NCBI GenBank assembly: GCA_044228795.1
Contig: JBGAUE010000016.1
Span: forward strand, 1-64,000
Direction of reading: 5' to 3'
DNA from: M0108 sp044228795
GTDB lineage: Bacteria > Pseudomonadota > Gammaproteobacteria > Chromatiales > Chromatiaceae
DNA: 64,000 nt
Part shown: one piece after another, positions 34,520 to 43,744 of the stretch
How positions within the stretch are numbered: position 1 is the first letter of the stretch
Layout of the letters: each line of letters begins with the position of its first letter
Position numbers and translations under genes: made by a program
Notes under the pieces: model-generated
Databases searched by the model: none
Told to the model about the DNA's origin: nothing
Seen by the model: the letters and a program-made list of their open reading frames with translations, nothing else

Positions 34520-35153
34520 TCCCAAACTCGCCATCGCCCGTTACCGTCTTCACGCCTCCGGCTACGACGCCTCGGCGCAGCGCACCCTGGGGCTGCGGCG
34601 GCGCACCCTGGCTAAGCTGGCCTTACAACCGGGCGAGACCGTGCTCGACGTGGCCTGTGGTACGGGTCTCAGCTTTCCCCTGCTGCAAGAGGGCGTGGGT
34701 GAGACTGGCCGGATCGTCGGGGTCGAACTCAGCCCCGACATGCTGGCTCTCGCCAGGGAGCGCTGCGCGCGCGAGGGCTGGCGTAATGTTGACCTGCGCG
34801 AGTCGGCCATGGAGACCGCGGAGATTCCCGGACCCATCGACGCGGTTCTTTTCAACTTCACTCACGACGTGCTGCGCTCGCCCAGTGCGCTGACGCGCAT
34901 CTTTGCGGCCACGCGCCCGGGCGCGCGGGTTGCCGTCGCCGGTATGAAGCTTGCCCCCTGGTGGCTGGCACCGCTAAACCTCGTGGTGCTGGCGCAGGCA
35001 AGGCCCTATATGACCACCTTTGAGGGGCTTGGCCGGCCCTGGAGCCTGCTGGAGCCCTATCTTGAGGGGTTCGCGCTCGAATCGGCGCTGTTCGGGACGG
35101 GCTACATCGGCTGGGGCCTGGTCAAGCCGGGTGGCATAGGTGTGCAGGGCTGA
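34506..35153 (+). CDS. Class I SAM-dependent methyltransferase, selenoneine locus
   Basis: A 215-residue Rossmann methyltransferase. Motif I is VLDVACGTGLSF (residues 46-57), followed by GRIVGVELSPDMLALAR with the acidic residue that binds the SAM ribose, then DAVLFNFTHDVLRS and a hydrophobic C-terminal substrate region (APWWLAPLNLVVLAQARPY). ATG 34506 overlaps the senC stop by 14 bases, so it is translationally coupled to senC. Such tight coupling suggests a role with selenoneine or its precursors, for example Se-methylation, but the substrate is not known. Small-molecule rather than protein or RNA methylation is likely from its size. Confidence 0.85.
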   Translation: MSVPDPKLAIARYRLHASGYDASAQRTLGLRRRTLAKLALQPGETVLDVACGTGLSFPLLQEGVGETGRIVGVELSPDMLALARERCAREGWRNVDLRESAMETAEIPGPIDAVLFNFTHDVLRSPSALTRIFAATRPGARVAVAGMKLAPWWLAPLNLVVLAQARPYMTTFEGLGRPWSLLEPYLEGFALESALFGTGYIGWGLVKPGGIGVQG

Positions 35154-35169
35154 CCCTGGGAGGATCCCC

Positions 35170-36843
35170 ATGTTCATCGTGAAATGGCTGGCGCCAATCG
35201 CCGCACTGCTCCTGCTGAACGCGGCGCTCGGGTTCGAGAATTGGTCGGGGACGCCGGCTATCTGGCCAGAGTTGCGCCTGGCGCCGGAGTTCCTTGTCCT
35301 ATGGCTCCTGCTGCTGGTCGCGATACGGGCCTTCGGGGCGGTCCCAAAGGGGCTTGTCACCAGCCTGGCTATCGTCTGCACCTTCCTGGTAGTCGGGCGT
35401 TACCTCGCGGTCACCGCCCCCATCCTCTTCGGACGGGAGATCAACCTCTATTGGGATATCCCGCAACTGCCGCGCTTCCTGGCGGTGATTGGCCAGCCGT
35501 TGGCCTGGTGGCAGCAGCTCCTCGTCGCCAGCGGTGTGGTGCTGGCCCTGTGGGGTCTGTATCGGCTATTGCGCGCTCTGGTCGGGATACTGGCGCTCCG
35601 CGCCGCGCCCGCGGCGCTGCGGTCAACTCCGGCCCTTGCCGTCACCGCCGGCGCGGTGGTCCTGGTCACAGCCTACGCGGCTGGGGTGCCGGGGACCTGG
35701 GCGCGGGTGTCCAAGCCGGTGACGCCGACCTACGCCCGACAGGCGGAACTGCTGTTCACCGCCTTACTCCCCGATCGTCTCGCCAGCGCGCTGCCGCCGT
35801 CGCCCCCCTTTGACTCGGATTTGGCGGTGCTGAAGGGCCTGGATGTTAAGCTGCTGGTCCTCGAGTCTTACGGTGCGATCGCTTTCGACCATCCCGAGTC
35901 CCGCCGGCGCCTCGCTGCCGCGCGCGACATCCTCGCGCGGACCATCGCCGCGACCGGGCGGCAGGTGGTTTCGGCCTTCGTCCGTTCACCCACCTTTGGC
36001 GGTGCGTCGGACCTGGCGCATCTCAGCCTGCTCTCGGGCATCGATCTGAGCGACCCCCTGCGGCACGACCTGCTCCTCACCAGCGACCGTCCGACCCTGC
36101 TCAGCCTGTTCGATCGCCACGGCTACCGGACCTATGGTTTCTATCCCGCCCTCAGTTGGGACTGGCCCGAGCGTGCCTTCTACGGCTTCGACGAGTTCCT
36201 GGACGGTCCGGCCCTTGGCTATCGGGGTCCAGAGTTTGGACCCTGGTTCATTCCAGACCAATATTCGATGGCCCGCTTCGACGAGTTGAATCCGATTCGG
36301 CCCGACACCCCGCCGCGGCTGCTGTTTTTCCCGACCATCACCAGCCACTTCCCCTTTCGGCAGGTGCCACCCTATCAGCCGGACTGGTCCCGAGTCCTCT
36401 CCGCGCGGCCCTTCGATAGCGAGGATGTCGAGCGTGGGCTCTCCTACCAGGTCGGCGACTGGATGAATCTGCTACCGGAATACCTGCGGACAATCGAATA
36501 CACCTATGCCTGGCTCGCCGGCTATCTTGAACAGCCGAGCCCGCGCGATTACTTAATGATTCTGGATGGTGATCATCAGCCCACGAGCAGTGTTACCGGT
36601 CCCGATGCCCCCTGGGATGTCCCGGTGCATGTCATCACCTCCAGGCCAGAACTGGTGGAGCGATTTCGGGCTCTGGGATTTCAGCCCGGTTTGGAGCCGC
36701 GGCGACCGGTCCTCGGCGGGATGCATGAGCTCACCAGGATCCTGGCCGACGCCTTCGATAGCAAGCGGTCACTTAGGTCGCTCCAGGGAGCGCCGGCAAA
36801 CCAGGCGCCGGCGCAGATACCCGCCGGGACGCCACCGCGCTGA
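35170..36843 (+). CDS. Sulfatase/alkaline phosphatase-superfamily membrane enzyme
   Basis: A 557-residue protein. Four to five N-terminal TM helices (within about residues 1-190) precede a periplasmic sulfatase-fold domain. LLVLESYGAIAF holds the metal-binding Glu. SPTFGGASDLAHLSLLSG is in the position of the Ser/Thr nucleophile of LtaS/EptA-like phospho-headgroup transferases, and MILDGDHQP supplies C-terminal Asp/His ligands. The architecture suggests transfer or hydrolysis of phosphate-linked groups on lipids or polysaccharides; the substrate is unknown. ATG 35170 has GGGAGGAT upstream. It follows the methyltransferase by 16 bp and may be part of the same transcript, although a selenium link is not evident. 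Confidence 0.75.
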   Translation: MFIVKWLAPIAALLLLNAALGFENWSGTPAIWPELRLAPEFLVLWLLLLVAIRAFGAVPKGLVTSLAIVCTFLVVGRYLAVTAPILFGREINLYWDIPQLPRFLAVIGQPLAWWQQLLVASGVVLALWGLYRLLRALVGILALRAAPAALRSTPALAVTAGAVVLVTAYAAGVPGTWARVSKPVTPTYARQAELLFTALLPDRLASALPPSPPFDSDLAVLKGLDVKLLVLESYGAIAFDHPESRRRLAAARDILARTIAATGRQVVSAFVRSPTFGGASDLAHLSLLSGIDLSDPLRHDLLLTSDRPTLLSLFDRHGYRTYGFYPALSWDWPERAFYGFDEFLDGPALGYRGPEFGPWFIPDQYSMARFDELNPIRPDTPPRLLFFPTITSHFPFRQVPPYQPDWSRVLSARPFDSEDVERGLSYQVGDWMNLLPEYLRTIEYTYAWLAGYLEQPSPRDYLMILDGDHQPTSSVTGPDAPWDVPVHVITSRPELVERFRALGFQPGLEPRRPVLGGMHELTRILADAFDSKRSLRSLQGAPANQAPAQIPAGTPPR

Positions 36844-36989
36844 TGACGCCAATGGGGTTTAGAAGGAGGGGTATCCTGAGCGCGATAAGGCGGTGGCGCG
36901 CCGGTGCCGCGCGTACGGCGTGGTGTGGCGGAAGGTCCCGCAGTTTGGCGTGATACGCCGCCTGAAAAGCCGCAACCAACCACCACAAC

Positions 36990-38621
36990 ATGGCTTCCCT
37001 GCTCGCCCGCATCGGTATCCGCGCAATTTTGTGGCTTCTGGCCGTCGGCTGGGTGGCTGCCTGCGCCCTTGCCTGGGTGGGTTCGGAGGAGTTGGCCAAG
37101 GCGCGTATGGACCGAACCATCGCGCAAGAGCGCGCACAAGTGCAATCGCAGGCCATGTTCGCCAGTGCCAACTTGAACCAGCGATTGGAGCAGGCACGCA
37201 GTATTGCCATGACGCTGGCCCTGGATCCGACCATGGCGGCGGCTCTGGGGCGATTTGGACCGGCTATCCAGGCATCACCCTTACCTCAACCAGAGCGTGG
37301 TGCAGTCTGGCTTGCCGACCCGACGCTTCAGCCGATTGCCCAACGCATGACGCGCACCGTTGAGCAGTTTGGACTCAATACGATTTGGCTGGTCAACGCC
37401 GCTGGCGATACCGTGGCGGAAGGGCACGCCCCCGGCATCAGCCCCTTCACCGGAACCAACTATGTAGACCGCGAGTACTTCAAGGCCGCCCAACAGGGTC
37501 TGCCAGGACTCCAATTTGCCATTGGCCGGGCAACCAACGTGTACGGGCTGTTTTTCTCTGCCCCAGTGCAGATCGCCGGCCAATTTGTCGGCATGGTCGG
37601 CGTGGGGCTATCCGTCCCCAAGCTCAGCCCTGTCATTGAGCAATTGAACGCTGTGGTCACCGATGACCTGGGTGTGATCGTGCTGGCCAAAGACCCTGCA
37701 CTCCTGATGAAAACCATGCCCGGGGCAACAATTTACACTCTCTCCGCCAAGGAGCGGGATCAGCGTTACAAACACCAAGATTTTGAAGCCGTCAACATCC
37801 GTGCCGCGGCGGCGGGCGGGTTGCCAACGCTGTATCAGTGGGGCTCCCAGGAGGGGCTGTATGTCATGGAGAGCTATCCAACCGATGACGGAGCCCTTCG
37901 TGTCTACGCACTAGGTGATTTGCACGAGCAGTTCTCTCTGAGCCAGCGTGACCAATTGTGGTGGTTTGGTTTGGTCAGCCTATTGGCGCTCCTCACGGCG
38001 GGATTGCTGGCTAGTATTGCGCAATTCGTGATCACCACGTACAAGCACCGGGCCACATTGCTGAGCATGAATGAAGCACTCGCACGGGAAGCCAATACCG
38101 ATGCACTGACGGGCTGCGCCAACCGACGTAACTTCATGCAGAAGTTGGCGCGGGAGCGCAACCGCTCAAGCCGCTACAGCTTTGATTTTTGCTTGCTCAG
38201 CATGGACATTGACTATTTCAAGCAAGTGAACGACATCTATGGACACGCTGCCGGTGATGAAGTGCTGAAGCACTTTGTCGCCATCATTCAAACCAATCTG
38301 CGCAATGTGGACACGCTGGGCCGGGTGGGTGGGGAAGAATTTTCCATTCTGCTGCCGCAAACCTCGGCAGAGGGTGGCGCCATGACGGCCGAGCGCATTA
38401 GGGCCTCGGTGCAAGGATCTCCGGCTGTTTTCGGCGCCATCCACATCGCAATCACGGTGAGCATTGGTGGCGTTGAATGGTCGGCAAGCAGCCTCCAGTC
38501 GGTAGATCGCTTGCTAGCCCGGGCCGATGAAGCCCTGTACGCCGCCAAACTCAGCGGGCGCAACCGGGTGGAGTGGGCTCAGCTCTGCACCGATTCGGCC
38601 AGCACCAATAATCCGGCATGA
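36990..38621 (+). CDS. Diguanylate cyclase with periplasmic Cache sensor domain
   Basis: Synthesises the second messenger c-di-GMP in response to a periplasmic signal. The 543 residues comprise a TM helix (about residues 8-28), a Cache-like sensor (about 35-320, with NYVDREYFKAAQQG and FFSAPVQIAGQFVGMVGV), a second TM helix (about 328-350), and a GGDEF domain. That domain has DALTGCANRR, the nucleotide-binding DIDYFKQVNDIYGHAAGDEVL, and the active GGEEF site (about 446-450). The catalytic residues look intact, so it should be active. No c-di-GMP effector is adjacent. It lacks a strong ribosome-binding site. Confidence 0.92.
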   Translation: MASLLARIGIRAILWLLAVGWVAACALAWVGSEELAKARMDRTIAQERAQVQSQAMFASANLNQRLEQARSIAMTLALDPTMAAALGRFGPAIQASPLPQPERGAVWLADPTLQPIAQRMTRTVEQFGLNTIWLVNAAGDTVAEGHAPGISPFTGTNYVDREYFKAAQQGLPGLQFAIGRATNVYGLFFSAPVQIAGQFVGMVGVGLSVPKLSPVIEQLNAVVTDDLGVIVLAKDPALLMKTMPGATIYTLSAKERDQRYKHQDFEAVNIRAAAAGGLPTLYQWGSQEGLYVMESYPTDDGALRVYALGDLHEQFSLSQRDQLWWFGLVSLLALLTAGLLASIAQFVITTYKHRATLLSMNEALAREANTDALTGCANRRNFMQKLARERNRSSRYSFDFCLLSMDIDYFKQVNDIYGHAAGDEVLKHFVAIIQTNLRNVDTLGRVGGEEFSILLPQTSAEGGAMTAERIRASVQGSPAVFGAIHIAITVSIGGVEWSASSLQSVDRLLARADEALYAAKLSGRNRVEWAQLCTDSASTNNPA

Positions 38622-38711
38622 CCATAAAATAGGGCGAACTTCGTTCAACCACTTGATAAAATTTAGGTTACGCCAATAACCTTTGGAAGAAGCAGCCCAA
38701 CGAGGTCGCCC

Positions 38712-41700
38712 ATGCCCGAGTCGACTCCAGAGTCGGTGCGGTTTCACCCATTCGCCGGCCTAAGTGTGCGCGGCGATTTAGATTGCGGTGTCCTGTCGCC
38801 GGACGACCCAGCCACGGATGACGGGCTTGACCCCGCCCTGATTGGGGCCTTCGTCACCCGCTGGTCCGCCGCCACCGGTAGCGAGCGGGCCAACTACCAG
38901 CTCTTCCTGACTGAACTCTGTACCCTGCTTGGCCTGCCCCGGCCGGACCCGGCGCGGGAAGACACCCAGGACAACGCTTACTGCTTCGAACGCCGCGTCT
39001 GCTTTCAGCACGGGGACGGCCCCAGAGTCAGGGCTTTATCGACCTCTACCGCCGCGCCTGCTACGTCCTGGAGTGCAAACAGACCGGCCTGGAACTGGAT
39101 ACCCGTGGCTGGGTCAAGGCCATGCTGCGCGCCCACGGCCAGGCGGTGCAATATGTCCGCGCCCTGCCCGTAGCAGAGGGCCGTCCCCCCTTCGTCGTGG
39201 TGGTGGACGTGGGGCGCGGCATCGAGCTCTCCAGCGAGTTCAGCCGCAGCGGCGGCGCCTACATCCCCTATCCCGATCCGCGCTCCCACCGTCTCCGGCT
39301 CGATGACCTGCGCCGGCCCGACATCCGCGCCCGGCTGCGCGCCCTCTGGCTCGACCCGCTCAGCCTCGACCTCAGCCGCCGTGCCGCCCGGGTCACCCGC
39401 GACATCGCCGCCCGCCTGGCCCGCCTTGCCGTCTCGCTCGAAGGCGGCGGCCATCCCCCCGAGGTCACCGCCGCCTTTCTGATCCGCTGTCTCTTCACCC
39501 TGTTCGCCGAGGACGTGGGGCTGCTACCCAACAACGCCTTCACCGATTTGCTGCGCTCCGTGCGCGACGACCCCGCTCAGCTCGTGCCACTCATCGGCCA
39601 CCTGTGGCGGGAGATGAACGCCGGCACCCCCTTTTCCGTGATCCTGCGCAGCCGTATCCTCCGCTTCAACGGACGCCTCTTCGCCGACGCGACCGTGCTG
39701 CCGCTGGACCCTGACCAGATCGACCTGCTCATCGACGCTGGCCGCGCCGACTGGCGCCACGTAGAGCCGGCCATCTTCGGCACCCTCCTGGAACGCGCCC
39801 TGGACCCCTTGGAACGCCACAAGCTTGGCGCCCATTACACGCCGCGCGCCTATGTCGAGCGCCTGGTGCTTCCCACCGTCATCGCGCCCCTGCGGGACGA
39901 ATGGACCGCGGTACATAGCGCCGCCTTCAGCCTCCATGAGCAGGTCAAGGACGGAGAGGCGGTCAAGCTGGTCTCCGCCTTCCAGGGCCGCCTGGCCCAG
40001 GTGCGGGTGCTGGATCCGGCCTGCGGGTCCGGAAATTTTCTGTACGTGACCCTGGAGCACTTGAAGCGCCTGGAGGGCGAGGTGCTCGACACCCTGGAAC
40101 AACTCGGCCAGCGCCAGATCCTCATGGAGATGGAAGGGGTGAGCGTGGACCCCCACCAGTTCCTCGGCCTGGAGATCAACCCCCGGGCTGCGTCCATCGC
40201 CGAGATGGTCCTGTGGATCGGCTACCTGCAGTGGCACTTCCGCACCCACGGCAGCGTCAGCCCGCCCGAGCCCGTGATCCGCGACTTCCGCAACATCCAA
40301 TGCCGCGACGCCGTCCTCGACTACGACCGGGTGGAGTGGGTGACCGATGCCCAGGGCCGCCCCGTTACCCGCTGGGATGGCCGCACCACCAAGCTCCACC
40401 CTGTCACCGGCGAGCCGGTTCCGGACGAGACCGCCCGGGTCCCCCTGGAGCGTTACGTCAATCCTCGCCCGGCACAGTGGCCGGAGGCGGACTTTGTGGT
40501 GGGGAATCCGCCGTTTATTGGTGCCGGCAACATGCGCCGGGCCCTGGGGGATGGCTACGTGGACGCCCTGCGCACGACCTGGCGAGACGTCCCGGAATCC
40601 CCTGACTATGTCATGTACTGGTGGGAACGCGCCGCCGAACTGACGCGGGGCGGGCACCTCCGCCGCTTCGGCTTCATCACCACCAACAGCCTGGGCCAGA
40701 CCTTCAACCGGCGGGTGCTGGAGAGGCATCTCAAGGCAGCCGAGCCCCTGTCCCTACTCTTCGCCGTTCCGGACCACCCCTGGGTGGATTCTGCGGACGG
40801 GGCCGCGGTGCGGATCGGCATGACCGTGGGAGAGGTGGGCGCGTCACCCGGGGTCATTGACCAGGTGGTGGCCGAACGCCGCGGTCAGGGTGAGGGGCTG
40901 GACGTTGATCTGGAGCGAAGTTCGGGCCGCATCCACGCCGACCTGCGCATTGGGGCGGATGTGGCCTCGGCTCTGACCTTGCAAGCCAATCAGGGAATCA
41001 GCTCGCCCGGGGTCAAGCTTCATGGCGCCGGGTTCATCATCACGCCGGCGGAGGCCGCGGCCCTGGGCCTGGGCCGAGTGCCGGGGCTGGAGCGGCATAT
41101 CCGGTCCTATCTGAATGGCCGCGATCTGACTCAGAGCCCGCGCAGGGTCATGGTCATCGACCTGTTCGGTCTATCGGACGTTGAAGTTCGTGCGGGCTTC
41201 CCCGAAGTCTACCAATGGGTCTTTGAAAGGGTAAAGCCAGAACGGGACCAGAACAATCGCGCGACTTATCGGGATAACTGGTGGATATTCGGGGAACCGC
41301 GCAAGGACCTCCGTCCGGCCCTAACGGGCCAGACTCGTTACATCGCCACCGTGGAGACCGCCAAGCACCGCACCTTCGTATTCCTGGATCAGGCCATCCT
41401 GCCGGACAACAAGTTAATCAACATTGCGCTTGATGACGCTTGGGCCTTGGGGGTCCTCTCCAGCTGCATCCATGTTTTCTGGGCGCTGTCGTCCGGCAGC
41501 CATTTGGGCGTCGGCAATGATCCGGTCTACGTTAAGACCCGCTGTTTCGAGACCTTCCCCTTCCCTGATCCAACCGAATCCTTGAAGGACCGCATCCGCC
41601 AGCTTGCCGAAGACCTGGACGCCCACCGCAAGGCCCGCCAGGCCCTCCACCCGGGGCTGACCTTGACCGGGATGTACAACGTGATGGAGCAGCGCCGCCG

Positions 41701-42335
41701 GGGCGAGCCCCTGACCCCCAAGGACAGGATCATCCACGAACAGGGCCTGGTCTCGGTGCTGCGGCAACTCCACGACGAGCTGGACGCCGCCGTGATCGCC
41801 GCCTACGGCTGGGAGGACCTGATCCCCGCCCTCGTCGCCACTCCCCAGGCAGCGGCATCCCGCCGCGCTGGGCCTCGCGCCGACGCAAACGCCGCGTCTA
41901 GCCCCGCGACGGCACCCCTAAGCGATAGGCCCGGCACGGACCAGGACCGCGCAAGGGGTTTAGAAGAAACCATCCTGCAACGCCTGGTCGCCCTCAATGC
42001 CGAGCGCGCCGCCGAGGAGCGTCGTGGCCTCATCCGCTGGCTACGCCCCGAGTTCCAGCATCCCGGGGGTGTGGCCACCGTCCAGGCCGAGGCGAAAATC
42101 ACCACCACGACGCCTGCCGCCAGCGGCCCCAAACCCGACTGGCCCAGGACCCTGCCCGAGCAGTTCCAGGCCCTGCGCGCTGCCCTCACCGCCCGCCCAG
42201 GCCCGCTCAGTACCGCCGACCTGGCGCTGAGCTTCACCCGCGCCCACCCGCGCCCGGGTCGCCGAACTCCTGGAGACCCTCGCCACCCTCGGTCACGCCC
42301 GCCGCCTGGAGGATGGCCGCTACCTACCTGGCTAG
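38712..42335 (+). pseudogene. Type IIL (MmeI-like) restriction-methyltransferase fusion, broken by two frameshifts
   Basis: A single-chain nuclease-methylase-specificity protein of about 1205 codons, read in three segments. Segment 1 (ATG 38712, GAGG upstream) runs to about 39020 and ends ...VCFQHGDG. A frame change in the C4 run 39020-39023 (one base missing) leads to segment 2, which starts SQGFIDLYRRACYVLECKQ, the nuclease motif with Asp and ECK. It continues through methylase motif I (LDPACGSGNF), motif IV (NPPFIG) and the recognition domain. A 10-bp duplication at 42236-42255 shifts the frame again; segment 3 reads RVAELLETLATLGHARR and ends at TAG 42335. Without repair, segment 2 runs on to 42583 with unrelated sequence. 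Motifs are otherwise well preserved, so inactivation is recent, phase-variable, or due to sequence error. Confidence 0.82.
42236..42255. repeat. Perfect 10-bp tandem duplication causing a frameshift
   Basis: ACCCGCGCCC occurs twice in direct succession (42236-42245 and 42246-42255) within the 3' end of the MmeI-like gene. Removing one copy restores a continuous frame (...LSFTRARVAELLETL...) to the natural stop at 42335. The unit length of 10 is not a multiple of three, so gain or loss of a copy switches the frame. Confidence 0.9.
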
Positions 42336-42407
42336 CGCCCCCACCTGAACAGCTTGCTAGCCTGCTAGGCTACAGGCTGCCTATCTCACAGAGAGCAACC
42401 GAAGACG

Positions 42408-42579
42408 ATGAAACGAACGATTTACATAGAACCTTCTGTCGTGAGCTACTTGACCGCGCGGCCGAGTCAGGATGCCATCGTTGCCCGCTCGGACACCCGT
42501 CTTGCGTGGCCTGTGCGCCGCCAGGGGCTTCATCCTGCCTGAGCCGGTTACGCCTTTTGAACTTATGGAGACAAGTTAA
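42408..42579 (+). pseudogene. PIN-domain (VapC-like) toxin gene with internal deletion
   Basis: ATG 42408 begins MKRTIYIEPSVVSYLTARPS, the exact start pattern of a PIN-domain RNase subfamily (normally MKxxVYIETSVxSYLTARPS). After about 27 codons the frame runs into unrelated sequence and stops at 42542. In another frame the region before 42577 reads GFILPEPVTPFELMETS, matching the normal C-terminus of the same family (PPxICTPEELM). The central part, including the other catalytic acids, is missing, and the first catalytic-site region has ET changed to EP. The gene is therefore an out-of-frame internal deletion. The TAA abuts the ATG of the intact partner gene. Confidence 0.6.
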
Positions 42580-42795
42580 ATGACCGCTTCTCCCGCTTGG
42601 CAAGACCTGATAGTGGCTGAACTGCATGCCATACGTGATCAGCTTGCTGAACGCTTCCAAAATGATCTGACTGCCTATTCAGAGGCAGCTACAGCCCACT
42701 GCCGCGCCTTGGGTTTCTACCCCGTTACAGCTCCCAAGGATAAGGAATCCACAACACCTGACTCAGTTCCAACACCCGCGCAGGGGAGAGTCTGA
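42580..42795 (+). CDS. Probable partner (antitoxin-like) protein of the degraded PIN toxin
   Basis: A 71-residue protein starting at ATG 42580, immediately after the TAA of the PIN pseudogene. The N-terminal helix PAWQDLIVAELHAIRDQLAERF followed by NDLTAYSEAATAHCRALGF resembles the short helical proteins (with an IVEEIHxxRExL start) encoded downstream of this PIN subfamily. It has no recognised DNA-binding motif. With its toxin destroyed it would be an orphan, kept for another reason or not yet lost. The function is inferred from position only. Confidence 0.6.
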   Translation: MTASPAWQDLIVAELHAIRDQLAERFQNDLTAYSEAATAHCRALGFYPVTAPKDKESTTPDSVPTPAQGRV

Positions 42796-42809
42796 GCGGC
42801 ACTGCCACC

Positions 42810-43736
42810 TTAATCCTCGGCATCCAGGCCCTTGCGCCGCGCCCGCGGGTGGGCCTGGTCATAGACCTGGGCCAGGTGCTGGAAGTCGAGGTGGGTGTAA
42901 ATCTGGGTGGTGCTGATGTTGGCGTGACCCAGGAGTTCCTGCACGGCGCGCAGGTCGCTGGAGGATTCCAGTAGGTGGCTGGCGAAGGAGTGGCGAAGCA
43001 GGTGGGGGTGCAGGTGGCGGCCAGCGCCCTGGGCCGCCGCCCAATGCCGCAGCCGCTGCTCGACGGTGCGGGGGTGGATGCGGCGACCGCGCTGGCTGAC
43101 GAAGAGGGCGGTCTCTTCCGGATTGGCGAGTTGGCCGCGCACCTCATGCCAGCGCTGTACGGCCGCGAGGGCCTGGGCACCAACGGGGACGCGGCGGCTC
43201 TTGGCCCCCTTGCCGAGGACCTCCAGGCTGGCGTCGGCTAGGTCGATGTCGTTCAGGTTCACCGAGACCAACTCCGCCAGGCGCAGGCCGCTGGAATAGA
43301 AAAGTTCGATCATGGCCTTATCGCGCAGGGCCAGGGGGTCCTCCGCCGAAGTCTGGTCCAGCAGGGCACAGAGGTGGTCGGCCTCGAAGGTGGTGGGCAG
43401 TTTGCGCTCGGTCTTGGGGGCGCGGATACCCAGGGCGGGGTTGCTGCCCAGGCGGCCCTCCCGCAGGAGATATTTAAAGAGGCTGCGCAGGGAGGAGAGT
43501 TCCCGTTGCAAGGTTTTGCCGCTGGCTCCGCCGCGGTGCCGCCATGCGACGTAGCGGCGCACCTCTTCCGGGGTCATAACTGCCCAGTCCAGCTCCAGGC
43601 CAGCGCCCTCGCGCCAGGCGCTGATCCGTTCCAGGTCCCGGCGATAGTTGGTCAGGGTCAGGGGCGAGAGCCGGCGTTCGTGGCCTAGGTGGAGCAGGAA
43701 GGCCGTGAGTCCCTCGTTGGGGCTGCTTTCGGACAT
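42810..43736 (-). CDS. xerC: Tyrosine recombinase XerC
   Basis: A site-specific recombinase that, with XerD, resolves chromosome dimers at dif. The 308 residues have an N-terminal SAM-like core-binding domain (about 8-95) and a catalytic domain with the full set Arg152, Lys176, His245, Arg248, His271 and Tyr280 (SGLRLAEL, GKGAKSRR, HLLRHSFASHL, LGHANISTTQIYTH). It is the last gene of the lptM-lysA-methyltransferase-dapF-DUF484-xerC cluster, the conserved gammaproteobacterial order, which supports XerC over XerD. Confidence 0.95.
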   Translation of the reverse strand: MSESSPNEGLTAFLLHLGHERRLSPLTLTNYRRDLERISAWREGAGLELDWAVMTPEEVRRYVAWRHRGGASGKTLQRELSSLRSLFKYLLREGRLGSNPALGIRAPKTERKLPTTFEADHLCALLDQTSAEDPLALRDKAMIELFYSSGLRLAELVSVNLNDIDLADASLEVLGKGAKSRRVPVGAQALAAVQRWHEVRGQLANPEETALFVSQRGRRIHPRTVEQRLRHWAAAQGAGRHLHPHLLRHSFASHLLESSSDLRAVQELLGHANISTTQIYTHLDFQHLAQVYDQAHPRARRKGLDAED

Positions 43737-43744
43737 GACCTAGA

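Noticed and set aside
39524..40729. Minus-strand 401-codon frame inside the MmeI-like gene
   Set aside because: It is a shadow of the methylase domain, with no domain of its own.
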